From: Lachnospiraceae bacterium
Lineage (GTDB): Bacteria > Bacillota > Clostridia > Lachnospirales > Lachnospiraceae
Reading direction: 5' to 3'
Assembly: GCA_021204285.1 (NCBI GenBank)
Contig: JAJPZP010000260.1
Span: 1-10,435 of the forward strand
Length of the DNA stretch: 10,435 nt
Under the pieces are notes generated by a model that saw only the letters and a program-made list of their open reading frames with translations, had not been told where the DNA came from and searched no databases. Below, piece after piece: positions 1 to 7,045 of the stretch. Made by a program: the position numbers and the translations under genes. Every line of letters starts with the position of its first letter. Within the stretch, counting starts at the first letter, position 1.

Positions 1-400
1 GGTCCGAGGTTGCCAGAATTTTCGCCGCGTGAATAACCGCTTTCGCGCCGCCATTATTTGCCAACGTCTCCACCGGAATACCGGTCGGCATCTGCACGAT
101 CGAGTAAAGCTAATCAACGCCGCCAAGGTCAGAAGTCTTCATCGGAACGCCGATCACCGGCATGGGGAAGAGCGCCGCGCACATGCCCGGCAGATGGGCG
201 GCCTTGCCCGCACCTGCGATGATGACTTTAAAGCCCTTCGCCTCCGCACCCTTCGCATACTCAAAAAAGACGTCCGGCTCGCGGTGCGCAGAGATGATCG
301 TCATCTCAAAATCCACGCCCAGCTTTGCCAGCACGTCCGCCGCCTTGCTCATAACGGGCAGATCGGAATCGCTGCCCATGATTATTCCTACTTTCGCCAT
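1..400 (-). pseudogene. purE: PurE, N5-carboxyaminoimidazole ribonucleotide mutase; partial and interrupted by an in-frame TAG
   Basis: PurE is a small cytosolic enzyme that interconverts N5-CAIR and CAIR in purine synthesis. The ATG at 400 is preceded by a strong AGAGGAGG ribosome site (407-414). The first 96 residues are clearly PurE: GSDSD at 9-13, SAHR at 37-40 (its His matches the E. coli catalytic His45) and [10 protein letters not shown] at 63-72. At 110-112 the frame meets TAG where the family has Ser (GVD-S-LYSIVQMP). After the stop the same frame continues with LYSIVQMPTGIPVETL and on to ILATSD at the window edge, so there is no frameshift. A single C-to-A change (TCG to TAG) would explain it. 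About 30 C-terminal residues of a normal 160-170 residue protein lie outside the window. The lost part belongs to the conserved core, so a protein ending at residue 96 should be inactive. The choices are a true nonsense mutation, a sequence error, or suppression; I cannot separate them. Identity as purE is certain. Confidence 0.9.
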
Positions 401-419
401 TGTGTACCTCCTCTGAGAA

Positions 420-448
420 ATTGTATCATCACATTTATTCATTCGCAA
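420..448 (-). promoter_or_regulatory. Probable sigma-A promoter of purE
   Basis: On the minus strand there is a -35 TTGCGA (443-448), a 17-base spacer and a -10 TACAAT (420-425). The TACAAT is preceded by TGA, which gives an extended -10 (TGn). It sits between the aminopeptidase stop (458) and the purE start (400). The expected transcription start is near 413, which is inside or right beside the AGAGGAGG ribosome site. The leader would then be only about 13 bases, leaving no room for a purine riboswitch or attenuator. Any purine control would have to be by a protein, or come from upstream transcription. Confidence 0.6.
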
Positions 449-457
449 GCTTTATTG

Positions 458-2542
458 TTACAGGCTTCGGCATCGTGTCCATGATTCGTCCCGTTCCAGC
501 GCCTCGTTCAGTTCCTCCGTCCCCGGCAGGACGAAGCGTCCGTCCCGGATGATCGGGACGCGACTGCCATCCTCACGCAAAACTGCGATTTCTCCCAGCT
601 CGTCGTAGGGAATCGTGATATCCGTATGACAGTTGAAATATGCCTTCTCCGGATCTTCATGCCGAAGCGCGGAACAGGAGTTCTCCTTCGCTATGATCCG
701 CTTACCGTCCGGATTGAAGGTCGGCGTATCCTCCTCCCAGGAGTAGCAGGTGTCGCCAAGCGCGAAATGCGGTCCGGTCTTCTCGGCAATCAGGATCGGC
801 ATCAGCGCCTCGATGTGATAACGGCGCGCGACTACATAGGCCGTCGTGTTCGTGCCAATCGCAAACTCGCCCATCGGGAGCGTGTCATGGTGATACAGAA
901 CATTTTCCCGGATATAGCGGCGGTTCTCCTCCCTGTTCCCATAGTTCCTGCAACAATAATCACAGACCATGCCGTCACGAAAATGCAGCTCGAGATCCTG
1001 ATAAAACAGTCCGTTCAGATAAACGCCGCCCACGTGCAGAACCCCATTTGTTCCTTCCAGCACCGGCGATGTAAACACCTCGCCCACCGGGATATTTACG
1101 TCGGCGACACAGTTCTCGAAAATCGTCTCCCTCTCCGGATCCTGAAGCTTTGCCAGCGCAACGGTAAGGTTCGTACGGTTTTCACCGGAACCAAGAATCT
1201 GAACTGCACGGCCCGTATCAAGCACATTGATGATCGTCTGCTGAATCCGCTGGTACGTCCGGTAGTCCAGCGTATTGATCCGGACCGTTTCCCGGAAAAT
1301 CTCCTCAAACTGCGCGCCGATATCCGGCACCGGGAAAGCGATGATCGTAAAGCTGCGCTCCTCGCCCGGAATATACGTATTCGTGATCTGTGCGGCGAGG
1401 CTGTTCGCCCGCACCTGATTTTTCTGCTGCTTTTCGTCCAGCTTCAGCGCAGTCTCCTTCGCCTCTGGGATGAAAGGCGTCTCACCGAAGATCTCCATGA
1501 CCGCGGGTCCCGCATGTCCTCTCGCCAGTTCCCTATACTGCTCGAATGCGGTCTTCAGCGCCCCGATCCGGCGCTCAACAAAAGCGCTGTCCATAAAGAG
1601 CGCCGCATCTCCCTTGTGATCGTAATCGTACTGCCGGTTCGGCGAAGTCCCATAGTAGCCGATTTTATTATTTTCACGCATGTTGACACGGCTGACCGCC
1701 GCGCGATAAAGGATACTCTGCAGTCCCATCTCCTCAAAATTCTTTACAGCTTCCCGGATAATCCGCTCAAAACCGAGGCAATAGCGGATGTTCACGGTCT
1801 TTTTCTTCGAGAGATCCTTACCCGTGACTTCGAAACCGATGCGGTAGCCTTCCGTGAAGACCGATGCGATCCTCTGAATCTCCTCCCCGGGCAAACTGTT
1901 TAAGAAGGTGCTCATCCGCAGCTCCGTTTCGCTCACATACTCCCCAAAATAATAAAGATAGCGCGGATCCTTAAGATCTGCCTCCATGATAATATCGCGC
2001 GCAAAGGACAGCGAAGGATCCACCTGTTCCCGTACCCGCGCGGTCACGGTCACGTCGCAGTAATCACTGACAAACCAGTACACATCATCCCGAAGCTGTT
2101 CCACCGGCGGCAGCTGTCCTTCCTCAAGCTCCGCGTGAAGCTGCAAAAACAACTCCATATGGATCAGAAATTCCTCAAGCCGTCCCTCGAATGCATAGAC
2201 AATCGCCCCACGCAGCTCCGCGTAAACAAAGGACAAAAGCTGCCCGTAATCCTTTCCCAGGCGCAAGACTGCGTAATCCGGATTGGCGAAGCTGTGCGCG
2301 TAGGCCTCCCCCACAATATCCTCGTAGAGTTCCCGGTTCCACTCCGCGAGCTCATCAAGTGAAGCACACGCAAATTCACCGGACTCGATCCTCTCCTGCA
2401 TTCTGAGCAGCATTTTCAAAAACACGGCCGTCCGCTGAAAATATTCTCCGGGAGCGCCTTCCGCCTCCAGATTCGCGGCGATCTGACGCACACGTTCCGC
2501 AGCCAGCGCCCAGCGTTCGGTCTCCTTTATACTATCTTCCAT
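458..2542 (-). CDS. M29-family metallo-aminopeptidase (AmpS/PepS/AmpT type) with a long N-terminal region
   Basis: This is a predicted cytosolic dinuclear-metal aminopeptidase that removes N-terminal residues from peptides. The C-terminal half carries the M29 metal-site set in the right order: Glu488 in GEVFTSP, Glu559 in MGEFAIGTN, His592 in PHFALGD with Tyr600 just after, and His639/Asp641 in CHTDI. These correspond to the family's Glu-Glu-His-His-Asp ligands. Normal M29 enzymes have about 370-410 residues; this one has 694. The first 300 or so residues are charged and helix-rich with no motif I recognise. I see no signal peptide or membrane segment. I chose the ATG at 2542 (MEDSIKETER). 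The frame stays open to an ATG at 2650, but that start would overlap the upstream gene and gives an unconvincing N-terminus. Purine-rich sequence (GAAAGGCGG, then GAGAGTGAG) precedes 2542, although no site is ideally spaced, so the start is only moderately sure. The upstream gene ends at 2622, so it may be co-transcribed. purE downstream has its own promoter. Confidence 0.85.
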   Translation of the reverse strand: MEDSIKETERWALAAERVRQIAANLEAEGAPGEYFQRTAVFLKMLLRMQERIESGEFACASLDELAEWNRELYEDIVGEAYAHSFANPDYAVLRLGKDYGQLLSFVYAELRGAIVYAFEGRLEEFLIHMELFLQLHAELEEGQLPPVEQLRDDVYWFVSDYCDVTVTARVREQVDPSLSFARDIIMEADLKDPRYLYYFGEYVSETELRMSTFLNSLPGEEIQRIASVFTEGYRIGFEVTGKDLSKKKTVNIRYCLGFERIIREAVKNFEEMGLQSILYRAAVSRVNMRENNKIGYYGTSPNRQYDYDHKGDAALFMDSAFVERRIGALKTAFEQYRELARGHAGPAVMEIFGETPFIPEAKETALKLDEKQQKNQVRANSLAAQITNTYIPGEERSFTIIAFPVPDIGAQFEEIFRETVRINTLDYRTYQRIQQTIINVLDTGRAVQILGSGENRTNLTVALAKLQDPERETIFENCVADVNIPVGEVFTSPVLEGTNGVLHVGGVYLNGLFYQDLELHFRDGMVCDYCCRNYGNREENRRYIRENVLYHHDTLPMGEFAIGTNTTAYVVARRYHIEALMPILIAEKTGPHFALGDTCYSWEEDTPTFNPDGKRIIAKENSCSALRHEDPEKAYFNCHTDITIPYDELGEIAVLREDGSRVPIIRDGRFVLPGTEELNEALERDESWTRCRSL

Positions 2543-2621
2543 ATACTCACTCTCATCCGCCTTTCTTTGAAAGACTCTAAGCGAAACAGAAATTTCATCC
2601 CGCGCTCCATCCGCTAAGTCC

Positions 2622-2936
2622 TCACATCCCAAGCGCATAGACAGCGCCAAAGCCTGCCAGCAGAAGCAGATTCAACACGAATCCCAGACGTGGGAACAAC
2701 CGCTTTGTCTCCTTCTCGCGAAGCGCGCGGACTCCATAGTAAAGTCCCACCAACGACACCCACATCGCCAGAAATCCTGTCACTCCAACCATTCTTCCTG
2801 CCTGCCCGCTCTGCATAAAAGCTATCACCAGAACGATCACATCCGCCAGCAGGGCAATGGCTCCAAGCACGCTGGAGATGATTCCCGGATGAGAGTGCTT
2901 TTTACCGTCAAACTCAAGATCCTGTTTTCTGCGCAC
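2622..2936 (-). CDS. Small three-helix membrane protein, resembling DUF6142
   Basis: The protein has 104 residues. A short charged N-terminus with a KKHSHPG motif (about 12-18) is followed by three hydrophobic helices at about 19-40, 52-72 and 84-104. A basic loop (REKETKRLFPR) lies between helices two and three. The overall pattern recalls the DUF6142 family, common in Lachnospiraceae and of unknown function; I make that match from memory and hold it loosely. The start is GTG at 2936, preceded by a strong GGGAGAGGGGG ribosome site inside the end of the VanZ-like gene. The two genes overlap by 23 bases, so translation is probably coupled. No function can be assigned. Confidence 0.75.
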   Translation of the reverse strand: MRRKQDLEFDGKKHSHPGIISSVLGAIALLADVIVLVIAFMQSGQAGRMVGVTGFLAMWVSLVGLYYGVRALREKETKRLFPRLGFVLNLLLLAGFGAVYALGM

Positions 2937-3414
2937 TGTGCTCCCCCTCTCCCTGTGAATTCTGACTCCGCAGACACCGGATCACCAGCCGGTACAGACA
3001 ATAGCCGATGCAACTTCCAAATATATTGAGCAGGATATCATCCACATCACAGCTTCCCACCTGTAGCACCAGCTGCGCGATCTCCACAAACAGACTCAGT
3101 TCAAGGCTGAACAGAAGTACACGGAAAAAACTCATTCTCCTGTTGCTGAAAGCCGGAGCAAGTCCGCCAAATGGAATGAATCCAATCACATTACCGGCCA
3201 GATTCAGGAGCACAAGCCCTGTCCCGATCTGTTCATGATATTTCAGATACCGCCCGATCTCCCGGAACGGGACAAAATTATAACGGTACGTTCCCGTGAG
3301 AACGGAGCGCCCCCATTCCTCCGAGAAAAGCAGGAAATAAACCAGCGCAATCAGATAGATGCCGAAGAAAAAACGGCACCAGCGCCGGGCAGTCCCTCTC
3401 GCTTTTTCTGTCAC
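2914..3414 (-). CDS. VanZ-like family membrane protein
   Basis: The protein has 166 residues. The VanZ-like signature is present: an NFVPF-type loop (about 46-50), NLAGNVIGFIPFG (about 71-83), then a Glu/Gln pair in a helix (FVEIAQLVLQV) followed by CDVDDILLNIFGSCIGY (about 122-138). Hydrophobic helices lie at about 15-31, 67-89, 97-119 and 124-147, with a polar C-terminal tail. VanZ of enterococci gives low-level teicoplanin resistance. Most chromosomal relatives are uncharacterised, so resistance should not be read into this gene. The start is GTG at 3414 with GGGAGGA eight bases upstream. The 51-residue membrane protein upstream ends at 3430, only 15 bases away, and the DUF6142-like gene overlaps its end, so the three form one cassette. 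Confidence 0.88.
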   Translation of the reverse strand: MTEKARGTARRWCRFFFGIYLIALVYFLLFSEEWGRSVLTGTYRYNFVPFREIGRYLKYHEQIGTGLVLLNLAGNVIGFIPFGGLAPAFSNRRMSFFRVLLFSLELSLFVEIAQLVLQVGSCDVDDILLNIFGSCIGYCLYRLVIRCLRSQNSQGEGEHSAQKTGS

Positions 3415-3429
3415 AAGCGCTTCCTCCCG

Positions 3430-3585
3430 TCAAAACAACAGCTCGTTTCTGCCTCTTAAGGTACGCGCCGCGTTCACGATGAGCAGCACACCCATCACAA
3501 TTCCGGTCACAAGGACGATGATGCCGAGCGCCAGCGTTCCTCCGCCCACCTGTCCCATCATTTTATATGTTTTCTCATGGCTCAT
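3430..3585 (-). CDS. 51-residue single-helix membrane protein of unknown function
   Basis: I start this at the ATG at 3585 (MSHEKTYKMMGQVGGG) because GGAGAG lies six bases upstream. An ATG at 3597 and another at 3654 are in frame but lack a good ribosome site. Residues 1-12 are polar. About 13-40 form one Gly/Val/Ile/Leu-rich helix with several small-residue pairs (GGG, TG, MG) that could favour helix packing. The tail RTLRGRNELLF is basic, which places the C-terminus inside by the positive-inside rule. It lies 78 bases after pyrE and 15 bases before the VanZ-like gene, on the same strand. I recall similar short proteins near pyrE in Lachnospiraceae but no function for them. Confidence 0.7.
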   Translation of the reverse strand: MSHEKTYKMMGQVGGGTLALGIIVLVTGIVMGVLLIVNAARTLRGRNELLF

Positions 3586-3603
3586 AGTTCTCTCCATTCT
3601 GCC

Positions 3604-3656
3604 GCCGTTCCGCTGACGGCACCGATTTGTGATAAGAAAATCACCTTTTGTCACAA
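3604..3656 (-). other. Pair of small inverted repeats between pyrE and the small membrane-protein gene
   Basis: On the minus strand TTGTGA and TCACAA (3627-3656) can pair. A competing inner pair, GTGAT/ATCAC with a six-base loop (3629-3644), overlaps them. A second stem, GCCGT/ACGGC with a seven-base loop, lies at 3604-3620. Neither is followed by a run of T, so I do not call a classical terminator. They may reduce or process the pyr transcript before the membrane-protein genes. The evidence is only base-pairing potential. Confidence 0.25.
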
Positions 3657-3663
3657 CGCCTTC

Positions 3664-4347
3664 TCAGGCCGGGCTCGCGGCGCCGTACTGTGCATAGTAT
3701 GCGTCAATCGCCGCCTTTAATGCGTCGTCAATGACAATTCTGCCCTTATATGGCCGGTTATACAGATGCTCCACAACCTCTGCCATCGTCACGATCGCGG
3801 TCGTCTCCAGTCCATAAGTATCGTGGATTTCCTGCAGCGCGCTCTTCGTTCCCTGGCCGCGCTCCATGCGGTCAACCGACACGACGAGTCCGATCGGCTT
3901 CACATCACCCTGTGCCCGGATGATCGGCAGGGTCTCCTGAATCGACGTTCCCGCGGTCGTCACATCCTCAATGATCACAATCCGGTCGCCGTCCTGCATG
4001 GGACTGCCGAGCAGGATACCCTTGTCGCCGTGGTCCTTGATTTCCTTTCGGTTAGAACTGTAGCGGATGTCCTTTCCATAATGCTCGCTGATCGCAATCG
4101 AAGCCGCGACGGAGAGCGGAATGCCCTTGTAGGCCGGACCGAACAGCACGTCAAAATCCAGGCCAAACTTCTCCTCGATCGCCCGTGCATAATACTCGCC
4201 GAGCTTCCGAAGCTGCGCGCCCGTGCGGTAAAATCCCGTGTTCACGAAGAAAGGGGTCTTCCGTCCGCTCTTCGTCACGAAGTCACCAAACCTCAGCACC
4301 TCGCAGTCAATCATAAACTCGATAAATTCCTGTTTGTATTTTTCCAT
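3664..4347 (-). CDS. pyrE: Orotate phosphoribosyltransferase
   Basis: PyrE joins orotate to PRPP to give orotidine monophosphate, the fifth step of UMP synthesis; it is a cytosolic dimer. The PRPP-binding signature IVIIEDVTTAGTS is at 123-135. The mobile catalytic loop NRKEIKDHGDKG (99-110) has Lys101, Lys104 and His106, matching E. coli Lys100, Lys103 and His105. At 227 residues it is a normal length for the longer bacterial form. The ATG at 4347 has AAGGA about nine bases upstream. It follows pyrD by 15 bases and is the last pyr gene of the operon. pyrD and pyrE are in the same reading frame, separated only by two TAG codons (see findings). Confidence 0.97.
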   Translation of the reverse strand: MEKYKQEFIEFMIDCEVLRFGDFVTKSGRKTPFFVNTGFYRTGAQLRKLGEYYARAIEEKFGLDFDVLFGPAYKGIPLSVAASIAISEHYGKDIRYSSNRKEIKDHGDKGILLGSPMQDGDRIVIIEDVTTAGTSIQETLPIIRAQGDVKPIGLVVSVDRMERGQGTKSALQEIHDTYGLETTAIVTMAEVVEHLYNRPYKGRIVIDDALKAAIDAYYAQYGAASPA

Positions 4348-4362
4348 CTTCTATTTTCCTTT

Positions 4363-5271
4363 CTAATCCTGGTTGACGGCCCCGATCAGTTCCCGCACGT
4401 CCCCGACCTGATATTTCCTCATATATTCCTCGATGCCCGCCGCAACGTCCCGCGCCGCGTAAGGGTTCGCAAAATTTGCCGTGCCGACCGACACCGCAGT
4501 CGCGCCCGCGAGAAGAAACTCGATCGCATCGTCGCCGCAGGTGATACCACCCATTCCGATAACCGGAATCTGCACTGCCTGCGCCGCCTGCCAGACCATG
4601 CGCACCGCCACCGGCCGGATCGCCGGTCCCGAGAGACCGCCTGTCCGGTTCGCGAGCGCGAAGGTACGGCGTTGAATATCAATCTTCATTCCCGTCAGCG
4701 TATTGATGAGGGAAATCGCGTCCGCGCCGCCGTCCTCGGCTGCCCGCGCCATCTGCGCAATATCCGTCACATTCGGGCTGAGTTTCATGATAACCGGCTG
4801 CTTTGCATGGCATTTCACCTCCTGCGTGATATGCCGGAGTGCTTCCGGATTCTGCCCGAAGGCGATACCGCCCTCCTTCACATTGGGACAGGACACATTG
4901 ATCTCCAGAAGATCAACCGGCGCATCCGCAAGACGCTCCACGACCTCACAGTAATCCGCCTCCGACCTGCCGCAGACATTGACGATAATCTTCGTGTCAT
5001 ACTGCCGCAGAAACGGGATATCCCGCTCCAGAAAAACGTCAATACCCGGATTCTGCAGGCCGATCGCGTTCAGCATGCCGCTCGCAGTCTCCATCACGCG
5101 CGGCATGGCATTGCCCGGCCAGGGTACATTCGCGACGCCCTTCGTCACGACCGCGCCCAGCGCGCCAAGATCATAGAATTCACTGTATTCCGCACCGGAT
5201 CCGAAAGTCCCGGACGCGGTCATCACCGGATTTTTCAGTTCCACACCGGCGAGCGTTACCTTTGTATTCAT
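4363..5271 (-). CDS. pyrD: Dihydroorotate dehydrogenase B, catalytic FMN subunit
   Basis: This subunit oxidises dihydroorotate to orotate on FMN and passes electrons to PyrK and then NAD+, in a PyrD2-PyrK2 complex. Class 1B features are visible: the active-site Cys128 in NVSCPN (125-130; Ser would be expected in class 2), Lys44 in VVTKGV, LNAIGLQNPG (67-76), Lys163 in MKLSPN, GGLSGPAIRP (211-220) and the FMN-phosphate glycine stretch GMGGI (239-243). The length is 302 residues, normal for the family. The ATG at 5271 overlaps the pyrK stop by one base (TGATG). A GTG directly before it (5274) is also in frame but less likely. GGAGG lies within pyrK about ten bases upstream. The immediate pyrK neighbour confirms the B type. 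Confidence 0.96.
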   Translation of the reverse strand: MNTKVTLAGVELKNPVMTASGTFGSGAEYSEFYDLGALGAVVTKGVANVPWPGNAMPRVMETASGMLNAIGLQNPGIDVFLERDIPFLRQYDTKIIVNVCGRSEADYCEVVERLADAPVDLLEINVSCPNVKEGGIAFGQNPEALRHITQEVKCHAKQPVIMKLSPNVTDIAQMARAAEDGGADAISLINTLTGMKIDIQRRTFALANRTGGLSGPAIRPVAVRMVWQAAQAVQIPVIGMGGITCGDDAIEFLLAGATAVSVGTANFANPYAARDVAAGIEEYMRKYQVGDVRELIGAVNQD

Positions 5272-6056
5272 CACAGCTCCACCTCCGTGCTCCGAAATAC
5301 CGGTCCATCCTTGCAGACTCTCTTATTATGCACATGGGAATGACCGTCGACCTCCGTCGACTGACAGACACAGGCCAGACAGGCCCCGACGCCACAGGCC
5401 ATGCGCTCCTCGAGGGAGAGCCAGCAGGGGATGTCCTTTTCCTCCGCGTAAGCCTTCACTGCACGCAGCATCGGTTTCGGTCCGCAGGCACAGATTCCAT
5501 CCGCTATAATTCCCTGCTCCCGCACCGCGTCGAGTACATTGCCAGCTGTGCCGGCGCTGCCGTCCTCCGTCGCGATATAGAGCTTTCCGGACGCTGCCAG
5601 CTCCTCTGTCAGGAACAGTTCGTCCCGGTATCCGGCGACAATCTGCACCTCCGTGCCGCCTCCCGCCTGCAGCGCACGCGCAAGCTGCAGCATCGGGGGA
5701 ATGCCGATACCGCCGCCCAGAAGAAGGACACGTCCCTGCTTCTCCAGAATCGCATCCAGCGGATATCCATTTCCAAGCGGTCCCAAGATCTCCAGCTTAT
5801 CGCCCGTCCGCAGCCGGGAAAACTCTTCCGTCCCCTGCCCTGCGATGCGGTAGACCAGGCGCAACCATCCTTCCTGCTCCGCCTCGCAGATGCTGATCGG
5901 CCTCGGCAGTATCCGGCTCGCGTCTCCACTGTAAACCGACACAAACTGCCCCGGCTTCGCCCTCCCGGCAATCTGCTCTGTCAGAAGCCACAGGCTGAAA
6001 ATACCCGCGGCGATCTCCTTCTGTTCAATCACAGAATCGTACTCTCTTACTTTCAC
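5271..6056 (-). CDS. pyrK: Dihydroorotate dehydrogenase B, electron-transfer subunit
   Basis: PyrK carries FAD and a [2Fe-2S] cluster and links PyrD to NAD+. The ferredoxin-reductase-like FAD domain comes first, with RPISI at 52-56 and GQGT at 73-76. The NAD-binding loop LLGGGIGIPP follows at 112-121, then CACGPKPML at 189-197. The C-terminal cluster site has Cys221, Cys226, Cys229 and Cys248 (C-x4-C-x2-C-x18-C), the expected spacing for PyrK. The length of 261 residues is typical. The start is GTG at 6056, overlapping the pyrF stop by four bases (GTGA). GGAGGGAG lies a few bases upstream within the end of pyrF, so translation is probably coupled. Confidence 0.96.
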   Translation of the reverse strand: MKVREYDSVIEQKEIAAGIFSLWLLTEQIAGRAKPGQFVSVYSGDASRILPRPISICEAEQEGWLRLVYRIAGQGTEEFSRLRTGDKLEILGPLGNGYPLDAILEKQGRVLLLGGGIGIPPMLQLARALQAGGGTEVQIVAGYRDELFLTEELAASGKLYIATEDGSAGTAGNVLDAVREQGIIADGICACGPKPMLRAVKAYAEEKDIPCWLSLEERMACGVGACLACVCQSTEVDGHSHVHNKRVCKDGPVFRSTEVEL

Positions 6057-6982
6057 AGCTCTCCCTCCAGCGCGCTGCGGATATCTGCGATCATCGCTTC
6101 CACCGCCGCGCGGGAAGCCTCGCCGAAGTGCTCCGCTCCGTATTTCGCGTAGGCCTCCTGCTTCCAGGCCGCAATAATACCGCGGGAGGAATTGACAATT
6201 GCTCCAAGGCCGTCCTCATTGAAAAAATGCACGAGATCCTTGCCCTTACCGCCCTGCGCGCCGTAACCCGGCACAAGGATAAATGCCTTCGGCATGACTT
6301 TCCGCAGCGTCTTTCCCTGCTCCGGATAAGTCGCGCCGACGACCGCGCCGACATAGCTGTAGGAAGCGCCCATATGCTCCGCTCCCCACTGCGCGACCTT
6401 CTCACCGACCAGCTCATAGAGCGGTTTCCCGTCAATCAGACGATCCTGAAATTCGCCGCTCGACGGATTTGATGTCTTCACCAGCACGAAGATACCCTTC
6501 TTCTCCTGCTTACACACCTCGATGAAGGGCTTCACGCCGTCGGAGCCCAGATAGGGATTCACCGTCGCGAAATCCTCGTCAAAGCCCGCGTAAGTCCGGC
6601 TGCCGACCTGCACCTTCCCCAGATGCCCGACCGCATAAGCCGCGGAGGTCGAACCAATATCACCGCGCTTTACATCGCCGATCACGACAAGCCCCTTTGA
6701 CTTACAGTAATCCACCGTTTTCTTATACGCCTTCAGCCCCTCGATTCCGAACTGCTCATACATCGCGATCTGCGGCTTCACCGCCGGGATGAGATCATAA
6801 GTTTTATCCACAATCTCCTTATTAAACTGCCAGATGGCCTCCGCCGCCCCCGCGAGCGTCTCCCCATACTCCGCAAAGGCCTTCTTCTGTACCTGCTCCG
6901 GTACATAGGAAAGCATTGGGTCAAGTCCTACAACGATCGGAGCTTTCGTCTCCTGAATTTTACTGATAAGTCTGTCTATCAT
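6053..6982 (-). CDS. pyrF: Orotidine 5'-phosphate decarboxylase, type 2 PyrF
   Basis: PyrF decarboxylates OMP to UMP, the last step of the pathway. The catalytic Asp-Lys-Asp triad is in GDVKRGDIGSTSAAYA (102-117): Asp103, Lys105 and Asp108. An N-terminal VVGLDP (17-22) and the phosphate-gripping VPGYGAQGG (237-245) with NSSRGI (264-269) complete the site. At 309 residues and with this motif form it is the longer type-2 class, not the roughly 230-residue E. coli class. I chose the ATG at 6982 (MIDRLISK), which has AGAGGAG about eight bases upstream. An in-frame ATG at 7045 would place the promoter inside the coding region. It is the first gene of the pyrF-K-D-E operon. Confidence 0.96.
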   Translation of the reverse strand: MIDRLISKIQETKAPIVVGLDPMLSYVPEQVQKKAFAEYGETLAGAAEAIWQFNKEIVDKTYDLIPAVKPQIAMYEQFGIEGLKAYKKTVDYCKSKGLVVIGDVKRGDIGSTSAAYAVGHLGKVQVGSRTYAGFDEDFATVNPYLGSDGVKPFIEVCKQEKKGIFVLVKTSNPSSGEFQDRLIDGKPLYELVGEKVAQWGAEHMGASYSYVGAVVGATYPEQGKTLRKVMPKAFILVPGYGAQGGKGKDLVHFFNEDGLGAIVNSSRGIIAAWKQEAYAKYGAEHFGEASRAAVEAMIADIRSALEGEL

Positions 6983-7016
6983 CGCCCGTCTCCTCTTCCA
7001 GAAATAGTCTGAATCC

Positions 7017-7045
7017 AGTGTAACATAGCTGTTTTCGCTGTTCAA
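7017..7045 (-). promoter_or_regulatory. Probable sigma-A promoter of the pyrFKDE operon
   Basis: On the minus strand there is a -35 TTGAAC (7040-7045), a 17-base spacer and a -10 TACACT (7017-7022). TGT precedes the -10, giving an extended -10. It lies between the acyltransferase stop (7073) and the pyrF start (6982). The expected start near 7010 leaves a leader of about 28 bases. That is too short for a PyrR-type attenuator, and I see no PyrR-binding loop or terminator hairpin. Control by start-site switching or by another mechanism is possible but not shown. Confidence 0.5.

Noticed and set aside
110..112. Genome-wide recoding of TAG, or pyrrolysine, as the reason for the stop in purE
   Set aside because: TAG ends pyrD at its normal family length in this same window, PurE has no known pyrrolysine, and no suppressor tRNA or pyl gene is seen here. 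A point mutation or a sequence error is simpler.
626..1903. A 425-codon open frame on the plus strand opposite the aminopeptidase
   Set aside because: Its composition (Arg, His, Ile-Arg runs) has no domain pattern, while the minus strand has clear M29 metal-site motifs over the same bases.
2914..3414. Reading the VanZ-like gene as an antibiotic-resistance gene
   Set aside because: No vanA-type ligase, vanX or vanRS genes are present, and most chromosomal VanZ-like proteins have no shown link to resistance.
3627..3656. A TTGTGA/TCACAA inverted repeat that looks like a Crp/Fnr-type operator
   Set aside because: The spacing between half sites (18 bases) does not fit the TGTGA-N6-TCACA operator, and no regulator gene is nearby.
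3766..5343. A 525-codon open frame on the plus strand opposite pyrE, pyrD and the end of pyrK
   Set aside because: It lies wholly opposite well-identified enzymes, is very rich in His and Arg, matches no family I know, and is the kind of antisense frame that GC-rich codon use creates.
5262..6152. A 296-codon plus-strand frame opposite pyrK
   Set aside because: PyrK motifs for FAD, NAD and the iron-sulphur cluster are unmistakable on the minus strand, so the opposite frame is a shadow.
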